This document shows positions 1-6,876 of a DNA stretch of 12,240 bases, piece by piece (within the stretch, counting starts at the first letter, position 1; every line of letters starts with the position of its first letter). Location: the NCBI GenBank assembly GCA_902800255.1, contig CADCDV010000023.1:1-12240 (forward strand). The letters are read 5' to 3'. Source of the stretch: an uncultured Erysipelotrichaceae bacterium. Its GTDB lineage: Bacteria; Bacillota_I; Bacilli_A; RFN20; CAG-826. Below the pieces are notes generated by a model that searched no databases, was not told where the DNA came from, and was given only the letters and a program-made list of their open reading frames with translations. The position numbers were made by a program, and so were the translations under genes.

Positions 1-1934
1 CAGTAATCTTTAGTAGCATTATCCCAATTGTCGCCCATAGTTCTACTATAGCTAAAGTTAGCAATAGGATTTGGATCTGAAAGACGATTCATGAGCTTAT
101 CAGTCCATGGTTTATTTGGCTCACAGTCAGTAAGAAGTGCTGGGAAATCATTACGATGAACAAATTGAATATTTTGATCGACAGATGAACGGTCAATAGG
201 CATACCTTCATAAGCGGTATCACCAGTAAAGCGGTTTTCAACTTTTTCACCAGTAACTTCATCGTAATCAATCATGACATCATCAGCGACCTTATAAACC
301 ACTGGTGACATACCAGTTTTAACGTTGTGAGCATCGGTCATGAAATTTAGTTCATAATTACCTTTTTCTAATTCATAACCAGTGTGTCCGTTTTTGTTTG
401 CATCATAATCGTCGTATGATTTGAAATCTTTAGTATCAACTTCAATTTCAATTTCACACTTACCACCAGGTTGAAGTAATGGAGTCTTTTCATAGCCAAC
501 TAGTTTACGGTATGATTTCTCGATTCCACCAGGTGTATATGGAGCGGTAAGGTAAACTTGAACAACGTCTTTACCTTTATAATCACCAGTATTGGTGACT
601 TCAACTGTTAAAATGATTTTTTCATCGGCATCAATTTCATTTCCAGAGCCGCTTTCTTTTTCGGCACCGACGAATCTCCATTTGAAGTCAGTGTAAGACA
701 TACCATATCCAAATGGATATTGAACAACGTTTTCGTATCCGTTGTATGGTTCTTGATCCCAGAAGCCTTCGGCATCAGCGGTCTCGAACCAACGATAACC
801 CATGTAGATGCCTTCGGTGTATTCGGAGTAGCAGGCGTAGTTGTAGAAAGCGGCACCGCCAGAACCTCTACCGGCTTTGCTGAAGAAGTCAGAGGATCTT
901 CCACCGGTGTAGTGACGGGTGTGCTTTGCACAAGAACGATAGTAGGTGATGTTGTATTCTGGGCGATATGGTGTGGTATCGGTCATATGTCCAGAAGGGG
1001 TGACGTCTCCAAAGACGACATCAGGGATGGCGAGGGCTCCTTGGCCACCGGTGACGCCGACATTGAGGACGGCATCAATGCCGCCTGGGATCTCGTCGTT
1101 GATGTCTTTGACGAAATCGAGGGTCATATTGTTGGTGCTGTTTTCGATGACGATGACGTTTTCGAAGTCAGCGGCAATCTGACGGAGGGCGTATTCTTCC
1201 TCGGTTGAGATTTCGAGGTAGTCACGTTCCTCATCCTTAACGGTGGATCCGCTCTTATGAGTGGAGTCACTGGAGGAAAGCTTGTTCTGATAGTGAGGGC
1301 AGTCACTGTTCTCACCAGCGTGACGGGAGATGACGAAGAAGGCGGTGTTGCTGTAATCCTTCGCCTGTTCATAAAGCTCTCGGTACTGAGAATCGACCTC
1401 GAGCGATGGCTCACGGATAACAAAGTAGCTGTCGAGGTTCGTCATGATGGTGTTGGAATCACCTTCCGCTTTGTGCCAGTTCTTGTAGTAGGCTGGGAGG
1501 TCAGGATTGACTTCGAGGCCTCTCTTTTCGAGAGCGCTGTTGAAGTCATATGACTTGTGGCCCTTTGTTCCAACCATTTCGGAACCGGATGACATGATGT
1601 ACCAGTCAACGGAACCATGGCCGAAAACGTTTACTTTTTTGATTGTGTCTTTGCTGAGCGGAAGAGTTCCGTTGTTCTCAAGCATGACAATGCCTTCGCC
1701 TTCGACTTCGACGGCGAGTTCGTCACCCATGCCAGAAGCGGAGCGGGTCATAGCGCTCGTGTCAGCTGGTGCTGGGGTCGTGAGGTAAGTGTTCATGGTA
1801 CTGGCGCCATCACCGAAGGCCCAGCCATTACCAATTCCTAACGCGACGCCGGCGGCGACGATGAGAGGCAAAGAAGCAATCGAAACGATAAGTCTGGTTC
1901 TCTCTTTGCCTGACAAGGAATTAAATTTCCCCAT
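1..1934 (-). CDS. Permuted-order glycoside hydrolase family 3 enzyme (beta-glucosidase-like), membrane-anchored or secreted, 3' end outside window
   Basis: The frame is open from ATG 1934 to the left edge, giving 644 codons with no stop, so the gene is truncated by the window. AAAGGA about 7 nt upstream of the ATG supports the start. Residues about 14-40 form a hydrophobic signal or anchor segment. Residues about 60-320 resemble the GH3 alpha/beta-sandwich domain: GIVMLENNGTLPLS near the start and GDVTPSGHMTDTTPY near residue 310. FGYGMSYTDF at about 410 and the following 100 residues (DVVQVYL, KLVGYEK, LQPGG) match the GH3 fibronectin-III-like domain. About residue 590 reads HRNDFPALLTD, which leads towards a barrel domain. 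The usual GH3 order is barrel first. Here the barrel must follow, as in Ruminococcus albus and Butyrivibrio permuted GH3 enzymes. The catalytic Asp of the barrel is not visible, so activity and substrate are inferred. Third-codon positions change from C-rich to A/T-rich below about position 640. Confidence 0.9.
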   Translation of the reverse strand, partial: MGKFNSLSGKERTRLIVSIASLPLIVAAGVALGIGNGWAFGDGASTMNTYLTTPAPADTSAMTRSASGMGDELAVEVEGEGIVMLENNGTLPLSKDTIKKVNVFGHGSVDWYIMSSGSEMVGTKGHKSYDFNSALEKRGLEVNPDLPAYYKNWHKAEGDSNTIMTNLDSYFVIREPSLEVDSQYRELYEQAKDYSNTAFFVISRHAGENSDCPHYQNKLSSSDSTHKSGSTVKDEERDYLEISTEEEYALRQIAADFENVIVIENSTNNMTLDFVKDINDEIPGGIDAVLNVGVTGGQGALAIPDVVFGDVTPSGHMTDTTPYRPEYNITYYRSCAKHTRHYTGGRSSDFFSKAGRGSGGAAFYNYACYSEYTEGIYMGYRWFETADAEGFWDQEPYNGYENVVQYPFGYGMSYTDFKWRFVGAEKESGSGNEIDADEKIILTVEVTNTGDYKGKDVVQVYLTAPYTPGGIEKSYRKLVGYEKTPLLQPGGKCEIEIEVDTKDFKSYDDYDANKNGHTGYELEKGNYELNFMTDAHNVKTGMSPVVYKVADDVMIDYDEVTGEKVENRFTGDTAYEGMPIDRSSVDQNIQFVHRNDFPALLTDCEPNKPWTDKLMNRLSDPNPIANFSYSRTMGDNWDNATKDY

Positions 1935-1966
1935 GTGTTTTTCCTTTCTATTGAAGATATGTTTTT

Positions 1967-1991
1967 GGTGAGCTAGAGCCCCTAGCACACC
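1967..1991 (-). promoter_or_regulatory. Hairpin in the GH3 5' leader
   Basis: Arms GGTG-x-GCTAG (1967-1976) and CTAGC-x-CACC (1982-1991) pair perfectly except for one internal mismatch, around a 5-nt loop. The hairpin lies 33-57 nt upstream of the GH3 ATG. It has no U-tract on either side, so it is not an intrinsic terminator. It could be an mRNA-stabilising or regulatory stem, or a protein-binding dyad. The pairing is seen; the role is unknown. Confidence 0.45.
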
Positions 1992-1995
1992 GACA

Positions 1996-2011
1996 ATCAC
2001 TTAAAAGTGAT
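1996..2011. promoter_or_regulatory. 16-bp inverted repeat, candidate operator
   Basis: ATCACTT-AA-AAGTGAT is a perfect dyad with 7-bp arms and a 2-bp centre. It lies between the divergent GH3 and diguanylate cyclase genes, 7 bp from a cre-like site. It looks like a binding site for a dimeric regulator, but no regulator gene is present in the window. Confidence 0.4.
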
Positions 2012-2017
2012 ACCTAT

Positions 2018-2031
2018 TGAAAGCGCTTAAA
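2018..2031. promoter_or_regulatory. cre / LacI-family-type operator upstream of GH3 gene
   Basis: TGAAAGCGCTTAAA matches the Gram-positive cre consensus TGWAANCGNTNWCA at all but one position, and has the AAGCGCTT core typical of LacI/GalR-family operators. It lies 84 bp upstream of the GH3 ATG. CcpA-type catabolite control or a local sugar-responsive LacI repressor would fit a beta-glucosidase gene. The motif match is seen; the identity of the regulator is inferred. Confidence 0.6.
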
Positions 2032-2034
2032 AAA

Positions 2035-2063
2035 TTGACTATCTTGCTATTTAGCAAAGTCAA
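2035..2063. promoter_or_regulatory. Nested inverted repeat in the GH3/GGDEF intergenic region
   Basis: Outer arms TTGACT (2035-2040) and AGTCAA (2058-2063) enclose inner arms TTGCTA (2044-2049) and TAGCAA (2052-2057), with a 3-nt bulge on one side. TTGACT resembles a -35 box on either strand, but no convincing -10 lies at the right distance. It could be an operator or a small stem-loop. Confidence 0.3.
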
Positions 2064-2201
2064 ATACCCTATGGAAATAACGCTATAAAGTGTCTAAAAT
2101 GCAAAATTATTACATTTACAAGAACTGGAAAAACAACCAAAGGAACTAATAAATATTAACTATTGTTAAAAATTAGGTCTTAGTAAGGTCGACACTCGAA
2201 T

Positions 2202-3080
2202 ATGAACGAAAAAGAAGAACTTAATATGCTTCGCGACATGCTTGAGCATATGCCTGGCGGAGCGTTTACCTATGAGGCAGAAGGGGACCAAAGATTCATC
2301 TATGTTTCCCCATCGCTTGTCAAACTCCTTGGATACGAAGACGAGGAATCGTTTTTGAAATCGGTCAATTACAGCTTCATTGATTTCGTCCACCCAGACG
2401 ATTATGAGAAGATTCAGCAAGAGATCGATGAGCAGATTTCCGAATCGGATATCGACTTCTGCGAATACCGCGTCAAGAAAGCGGATGGCACATACATCTG
2501 GATGCTTGACCGTGGCAAGATCATGAGACGTCCTGATGGGTCAAGATTCTTCTATGTCGTCGTCTTAGACGAGAACGCCATCATGCATAAGAGACTCGAG
2601 ACCGCTAAGAAAGCCAAACAAGACTCTCTCACTGGCCTTCTTAACCACCAAGCCATCGTTATGGAAATCAACGCACTCATACAAGACCACTGCGAAGGCG
2701 TCTGCATGATGCTTGATATCGATGACTTCAAACGCATAAACGACAACTATGGCCATATTGAAGGGGATAGGATCATCGTCACCCTCTCGAAATCTTTGCT
2801 TGCTGAATTCCCTAACGCTCTCATTGGCAGATTCGGTGGAGACGAATTCCTTCTCTACTTCGTCGGAGCCAGAGAGGAAGACCACGCTGAGGAACTCGGC
2901 AAGAAGGTCGTCAAGATCATGAACAAGATCAAGGTCAACGGAAGCATACCGTTAAGCGGAAGTATCGGAATCTCACTATCGAGAGGCGGATTCTTCTCCG
3001 TTGATGAAGCGGTCCGAAAAGCCGATGAGGCGATGTACACCGCCAAGAAGACGGGCAAAAACAAATTCGCAATCAAATAA
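2202..3080 (+). CDS. PAS-GGDEF diguanylate cyclase
   Basis: This 292-aa soluble protein has no signal peptide or membrane segment. Residues about 8-128 form a PAS fold: FIYVSPSLVKLLGY, FVHPDD at 62-67, YRVKKADGTYIWM. A short helical linker (131-140) leads into a GGDEF domain that starts at DSLTGLLNH (141-149). Metal- and nucleotide-binding residues are in LDIDDFKRINDNYGH (171-185) and the signature GGDEF (212-216) is intact, so synthesis of cyclic di-GMP from two GTP is expected. The RxxD inhibitory I-site that normally precedes the signature is absent (F and A at those positions), so product inhibition may be lost. The ribosome binding site is weak (TAAGG, 13 nt from the ATG). The gene is monocistronic, with a terminator 6 nt after the stop. 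The ligand of the PAS domain is unknown. Confidence 0.93.
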   Translation: MNEKEELNMLRDMLEHMPGGAFTYEAEGDQRFIYVSPSLVKLLGYEDEESFLKSVNYSFIDFVHPDDYEKIQQEIDEQISESDIDFCEYRVKKADGTYIWMLDRGKIMRRPDGSRFFYVVVLDENAIMHKRLETAKKAKQDSLTGLLNHQAIVMEINALIQDHCEGVCMMLDIDDFKRINDNYGHIEGDRIIVTLSKSLLAEFPNALIGRFGGDEFLLYFVGAREEDHAEELGKKVVKIMNKIKVNGSIPLSGSIGISLSRGGFFSVDEAVRKADEAMYTAKKTGKNKFAIK

Positions 3081-3085
3081 AAATC

Positions 3086-3109
3086 GCTGGCAAATCGCCA
3101 GCCTTTTTT
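3086..3109 (+). terminator. Rho-independent terminator of the GGDEF gene
   Basis: GCTGGC (3086-3091) and GCCAGC (3097-3102) form a perfect 6-bp stem around AAATC, followed by C and six T. It begins 5 nt after the GGDEF stop codon. Confidence 0.85.
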
Positions 3110-3126
3110 ATATTTGCAACGAAAAG

Positions 3127-3155
3127 TAACACAAAAGTGTTAATGAGCCTATAAT
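3127..3155 (+). promoter_or_regulatory. Promoter with overlapping inverted-repeat operator for the PII-like/antiporter pair
   Basis: A perfect -10 TATAAT lies at 3150-3155. With 17-bp spacing the -35 position (3127-3132) reads TAACAC, a poor match to TTGACA. That hexamer is the left arm of a perfect dyad, TAACAC-AAAA-GTGTTA (3127-3142). Transcription would start near 3162, giving a leader of about 16 nt before the ATG at 3178. A weak -35 buried in an operator suggests an activator- or repressor-controlled promoter. The motifs are seen; the control mode is inferred. Confidence 0.55.
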
Positions 3156-3177
3156 CTTTGTGTCGAAAGGTGAAACT

Positions 3178-3510
3178 ATGAAACGCGTAATATTCCTCTT
3201 TCTCGAAAACGGCCAGGCGGCCATAAACGCCCTCGAAGAAATTCGTTCCGAAGGATATAACGGAACACTTGTCGGAGGCGCATCGTTAAGACACGCTTTC
3301 GAAGACATGCTTCCAGAGGAGAGACATTTCTTCTCTCTTGCCAACTGGGAAGCTGACAACAACAAAGAGTCCACTCTTTCTCTTTTCATCGTTGATGAGA
3401 AGAGCATCTCCGAATTAAAAGATGCAATCCGCAAATGCACCAATGATTTTAAAACTGTCAAAGGAGCCTTCTTCAGCCTCCCTCTTGATGATTACGAAGG
3501 CAGCTTCTAA
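3178..3510 (+). CDS. Small PII-like (ferredoxin-fold) protein coupled to the antiporter, putative regulatory subunit
   Basis: The product is 110 aa with no membrane segment. ATG 3178 is chosen over the upstream GTG at 3160 because AAAGG lies 7 nt before it and the predicted transcript starts near 3162. The predicted order is beta-alpha-beta-beta-alpha-beta: KRVIFLFL, helix 13-26, NGTLVGGASL, STLSLFIVD, helix SISELKDAIRKC, GAFFSLPLDD. This resembles the PII/GlnB-like superfamily, members of which bind nucleotides and gate a neighbouring transporter (GlnK-AmtB, SbtB-SbtA). The stop codon overlaps the antiporter ATG by one base (TAATG), so the two are translationally coupled and probably made in fixed ratio. 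I do not recognise a named family. A role as a nucleotide- or ion-sensing regulator of the antiporter is inferred from fold and context. Confidence 0.8.
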   Translation: MKRVIFLFLENGQAAINALEEIRSEGYNGTLVGGASLRHAFEDMLPEERHFFSLANWEADNNKESTLSLFIVDEKSISELKDAIRKCTNDFKTVKGAFFSLPLDDYEGSF

Positions 3511-4802
3511 TGGACGGCTTTATTTTTCTTTACGCAGCGGCGATTGTCCTCGTTGGCCTACTCTCAACTAGGTTAATGAAGGTCATCAAGATGCCTTTTG
3601 TGACTGGTTACATCATCACAGGCATCATCATGGGTCCTTTTGTTTTCGGACTCTTTTTCAATAACTTCGATTTCCTAAATGCTGGAAGCGGTCCGGTAGC
3701 CGAATACGTCAGAAACCTTGGCTGGGTGAATAACGTCGCTCTCGGATTCATCGCTTTCTCAGTAGGTGCCTCTTTCAAGAGAAACACTCTTAAAGCGGTG
3801 GGCAAGAAGGTTCTCGTCATCACCGTCCTTGAAGCCGTATTTGCTTCGCTTCTTGTCATTGCCGCATTACTCATTGCTTACTTCATCTTCCCTGACAAGA
3901 TCCCTCTCCCTCTCGTGCTTACCTTAGGCGCGATTGCGGCTGCGACAGCGCCTGCGGCCACTCTTATGGTCGTTAAGCAATATAGGGCGAAAGGTCCTGT
4001 CACCGATACTTTGCTTCCGGTTGTCGCTCTTGATGATGCGGCGGCCCTCATTCTCTTCGCCATCCTCTTCCAGATCGCTAGCGCTATGGCGACAGGAACA
4101 TCATTCAATGCTTATGAGATGTTCGCCAAACCTCTTATCGAGATTGTTATCTCTCTCGCTATCGGTGCGGCCCTTGGCTTCTTGATGTCCTTCGCTTGCC
4201 ATTTCTTCCGCTCAAGAGGAAACAGGACTGGCTGGATCATCTTCGTCGTCTTTGCTTCCCTTGGCCTTTATTACTTATTCAAACAAGACTTCATGGGCAA
4301 CATGGAGCTTAGCTCCTTGCTTACCTGCATGACAGCGGGCGCCATCTTCGTCAACATGAGGCAAGATAGCGTTAAGGAGTTCGAATTCCTTGATAGGTTT
4401 ACCACTCCGATCTACATGCTCTTCTTCATCATCAGCGGAGCCAATCTTGATTTGACGATATTCGCTAGCAACAACGGCCTTATCGTTTTGGCTATCGCTC
4501 TTGTCTATGTCATCTTCAGAGCCGGTGGCAAATGGCTTGGCGCCTTTAGCGGTGCCGCCGTCTCGAAAGCGGAGCCAACCGTTAAGAAATACCTTGGCTT
4601 CTGTCTCATTCCTCAGGCTGGTGTCGCGATTGGTTTATCGACGACAGCCGGCGCTGCTTTAAGCGGACCAAGTGGCAACTCTATTCTCGGAGCGATGGTG
4701 GTGGCCATCATCCTTACCTCCACGCTTGTCTATGAGCTTATCGGCCCAGTCGTCACAAAGACCGCGCTTAAAAAAGCTGGCGAACTTACCTTAGAACGCT
4801 AA
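3510..4802 (+). CDS. CPA2-family cation/proton antiporter (Na+/H+ exchanger domain)
   Basis: This 430-aa integral membrane protein has about 12-13 hydrophobic segments. The core motifs of the cation:proton antiporter fold are visible: GYIITGIIMGP (33-43), ATAPA at 145-149 in the unwound TM4 position, and VALDDAA with the Asp pair at 175-176, the expected ion/proton-binding site. The Asp-Asp form is typical of electrogenic NhaA/CPA2-like exchangers. A late GFCLIPQAGVAIGL segment also matches the family. The protein ends without the TrkA-N or TrkA-C regulatory domain of KefB/KefC-type exchangers, so the upstream-encoded PII-like protein may supply regulation in trans. It likely exchanges Na+ or K+ for H+ across the cell membrane; ion choice cannot be read from the sequence. 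Its start overlaps the preceding stop by one base. Confidence 0.9.
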   Translation: MDGFIFLYAAAIVLVGLLSTRLMKVIKMPFVTGYIITGIIMGPFVFGLFFNNFDFLNAGSGPVAEYVRNLGWVNNVALGFIAFSVGASFKRNTLKAVGKKVLVITVLEAVFASLLVIAALLIAYFIFPDKIPLPLVLTLGAIAAATAPAATLMVVKQYRAKGPVTDTLLPVVALDDAAALILFAILFQIASAMATGTSFNAYEMFAKPLIEIVISLAIGAALGFLMSFACHFFRSRGNRTGWIIFVVFASLGLYYLFKQDFMGNMELSSLLTCMTAGAIFVNMRQDSVKEFEFLDRFTTPIYMLFFIISGANLDLTIFASNNGLIVLAIALVYVIFRAGGKWLGAFSGAAVSKAEPTVKKYLGFCLIPQAGVAIGLSTTAGAALSGPSGNSILGAMVVAIILTSTLVYELIGPVVTKTALKKAGELTLER

Positions 4803-4820
4803 AAAACCTGACAAATATCA

Positions 4821-4850
4821 AAAAATCCCTGGCAATTCAGGGATTTTTTT
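4821..4850. terminator. Bidirectional rho-independent terminator between convergent genes
   Basis: AAAAATCCCTG (4821-4831) and its complement CAGGGATTTTT (from 4838) form an 11-bp stem with a 6-nt loop. T-runs occur on both strands, so the element can end the antiporter transcript and the opposing YhhN-family transcript. It reaches the minus-strand stop codon (4849-4851). Confidence 0.88.
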
Positions 4851-5460
4851 ATCTAACCATAACGTTTGTGAGGATTAATCCAACGACAATCAGAACTTCT
4901 CCCAAGAGATAGGTGATCATAATCGGGAAGTGTTCCCTTGGAATCTTCTTGAAGAAGTGGGAGTAAACGAGGATCGAGTCGCTGAAGAGGAAAGCGAGTC
5001 CTCCAAGCAACATGAAGATGAAGAAGAGAGGCTGGCCAAGAAGAACACCGACTAAACCAACGGTGGTCTCGGTGAGAAGGGATACGCAGTATAAGCCTCC
5101 TGCCAAAGACATAAGCCATTTCTTCTTCGTGATGATGAAAGCGATCGTGAAGAAGACCAAATAAGCGGCAACGAAATAGACAATTGCCCAAATCTGGATG
5201 TTCTCGACTTCGAGAAGGCCAATCTCAACCAAGATGGAAATGGCCTCAGTGATATAGAAGATGTGGCCAAGGAAGAAGAAAAGCATTCCAAGCGCGAGGA
5301 ACTTCACGAAGTGCAAAGCAGGAACGCATAAGGTTTTGGTGAGCTTTCTCTTTGGCTCATTTTCTTTATAGCAGTAATAGATGTGCTGCAAAGAAATAAG
5401 GACGAACGCCAAGAGGAAGAAAAAACCAATGTATGTGAGAGGGGATGTGAAATCAAACAT
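4849..5460 (-). CDS. YhhN/TMEM86-family membrane protein (lysoplasmalogenase-like)
   Basis: This 203-aa protein has about 7-8 hydrophobic segments. KLTKTLCVP (39-47), FLFSDSIL (158-164) followed by a loop, and IMITYLLGEVLI (180-191) fit the YhhN pattern. Characterised family members (TMEM86) hydrolyse the vinyl-ether bond of lysoplasmalogens in the membrane. The conserved family motif GD in the third segment appears here as GH (LGHIFYI, 64-70), and the usual tYyxAQ is tYLLGE, so the active site may be altered. Family membership rests on motif recall; enzymatic activity is uncertain. It lies 42 nt after rarA on the same strand with no terminator between them, so the two are probably co-transcribed. 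The RBS is poor: AAGG only 2 nt before the ATG. Confidence 0.68.
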   Translation of the reverse strand: MFDFTSPLTYIGFFFLLAFVLISLQHIYYCYKENEPKRKLTKTLCVPALHFVKFLALGMLFFFLGHIFYITEAISILVEIGLLEVENIQIWAIVYFVAAYLVFFTIAFIITKKKWLMSLAGGLYCVSLLTETTVGLVGVLLGQPLFFIFMLLGGLAFLFSDSILVYSHFFKKIPREHFPIMITYLLGEVLIVVGLILTNVMVR

Positions 5461-5502
5461 GGCCTTATTGTAGAACTTTTATGAAGAGCAAGTCAAAACG
5501 GC

Positions 5503-6831
5503 CTACTTTTGCTTCTTGGAGTGCGCCTCTTTCCATTTCTTTATCTCTTCGAGGCGGGCTTTGTATTTGGCTTCTAAGCCTTGGGTTCCAGGGGTGAAGT
5601 ATTCTTTGCCAACAAGGGAATCAGGAAGACACTGCATGCTGGCGATCTTTTCTTTGGTGTCGTGAGCGTAGATATACCCATCGCCATAACCAAGCTCTTT
5701 CATGAGCTTCGTTGGGGCGTTCCTGATAACAAGAGGAACTGGCTCATCGATCATCTTTCGGGCGTCTTCTGCCGCTCTATTGTAGGCAACTTCCATCGCA
5801 TTTGATTTCGGGGACATCGCCATATAGACGACTGCCTCTGTAAGTGAGACGTTACACTCAGGAACACCGATGAAGTGGCAGGCCTGATAAGCGGCAACAG
5901 CCACATCTAAAGCGCGAGGATCGGCTAATCCAACATCCTCAGAGGCAAAACGAACGACGCGTCTTGCGATATAAAGAGGATCCTCACCGGCCTCAAGCAT
6001 TCTGGCAAGCCAATAGACGGCTGCATCAGGGTCGCTGTTTCTCATTGATTTATGGAGAGCGGAGATGAGGTTATAGTGTTCCTCGCCTTTCTTGTCATAT
6101 AAGAAGGACTTCTTGGAAGTCACCTGTTCGACTATCTCTTTGGAAACGGTGATTGTGCCATCTTGTCTATCGCCATTAAGGACGACCATCTCAAGAGTGG
6201 ACAATGCGCCTCGAGCGTCGCCATTAGAGAAGGTGGCGATTGTCTCAAGGACTTGCTTGCTGATCTTGATCTTCATCCCGCCAAATCCACGTTTGTCGGA
6301 TATGGCCTTCTTAAGAAGAAGAACAATATCTTCGATTCCTAGAGGATTAAGAACGAAGACTTTGCAGCGTGACAAAAGCGCGTTGTTGATCTCAAACGAA
6401 GGATTCTCTGTTGTAGCACCCACAAGGATAATGCTCCCTTTCTCAACGAAAGGAAGGAAAGCGTCTTGCTGGGCTTTGTTGAATCTATGGATTTCGTCTA
6501 CGAAGACGATGGTCTTGCCACCGAATAAGCGGTTCTTCTCCGCTTCTTCCATGACGGTTTTGATTTCTTTGATGCCACTCGTGACGGCAGAGAAGGTGAT
6601 GAAGTCAGCTTTGGTTACGTTAGCGATCACCTTAGCGATTGTTGTCTTGCCAACGCCAGGCGGACCCCAAAAGATCATCGAAGGGACTTTGTCGCTTTCG
6701 ATCATGTTGCGAAGGATTTTGCCTTTGCCTAAAAGATGGTCTTGGCCAACTATTTCATCAATCGTAGTAGGCCTTAGACGTTCAGCCAAAGGCTCATTGT
6801 TTTCGTTCCAAAAGGACATTTGTTCGCTCAT
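5503..6831 (-). CDS. rarA: Replication-associated recombination protein A (AAA+ ATPase, MgsA/RarA)
   Basis: The product is 442 aa, a normal RarA length. The N-terminal PLAERLRPTTIDEIVGQDHLL is clamp-loader-like. Walker A is GPPGVGKT (56-63), Walker B is IVFVDEIH (108-115), sensor 1 lies in GATTENPS (138-145) and the likely arginine finger is R155 in LLSRC. The rest matches the MgsA C-terminal tetramerisation region (DPDAAVYWLARMLEAGEDP, IARRVVRFASEDVGLADP, PKSNA). RarA acts at stalled replication forks and interacts with SSB and DNA ends. The ATG at 6831 has no Shine-Dalgarno sequence but sits 7 nt after a TAGAAT -10-like box, suggesting a leaderless message. A second in-frame ATG lies four codons downstream. 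It heads the rarA-yhhN unit. Confidence 0.95.
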   Translation of the reverse strand: MSEQMSFWNENNEPLAERLRPTTIDEIVGQDHLLGKGKILRNMIESDKVPSMIFWGPPGVGKTTIAKVIANVTKADFITFSAVTSGIKEIKTVMEEAEKNRLFGGKTIVFVDEIHRFNKAQQDAFLPFVEKGSIILVGATTENPSFEINNALLSRCKVFVLNPLGIEDIVLLLKKAISDKRGFGGMKIKISKQVLETIATFSNGDARGALSTLEMVVLNGDRQDGTITVSKEIVEQVTSKKSFLYDKKGEEHYNLISALHKSMRNSDPDAAVYWLARMLEAGEDPLYIARRVVRFASEDVGLADPRALDVAVAAYQACHFIGVPECNVSLTEAVVYMAMSPKSNAMEVAYNRAAEDARKMIDEPVPLVIRNAPTKLMKELGYGDGYIYAHDTKEKIASMQCLPDSLVGKEYFTPGTQGLEAKYKARLEEIKKWKEAHSKKQK

Positions 6832-6876
6832 CGTATTAATTCTACTTTATTTTGCGTGGGTTTATAATATGGGCAT
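6832..6876. promoter_or_regulatory. Divergent promoter region between rarA and nrdG
   Basis: Only 45 bp separate two divergent start codons. Plus strand: TATAAT at 6863-6868, 8 nt before the nrdG ATG. Minus strand: TAGAAT at 6844-6839, 7 nt before the rarA ATG. Neither gene has a purine-rich Shine-Dalgarno sequence. Transcripts starting at the normal distance from these -10 boxes would begin at or within 2 nt of the AUG. The -35 positions are poor matches. Confidence 0.55.

Noticed and set aside
720..1208. Open frame of 162 codons on the plus strand, and other frames between 608 and 1841
   Set aside because: They lie inside the GH3 coding frame, have biased low-complexity composition (Val/Asp/Gly-rich), no ribosome binding site and no recognisable motifs. 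They are antisense shadows.
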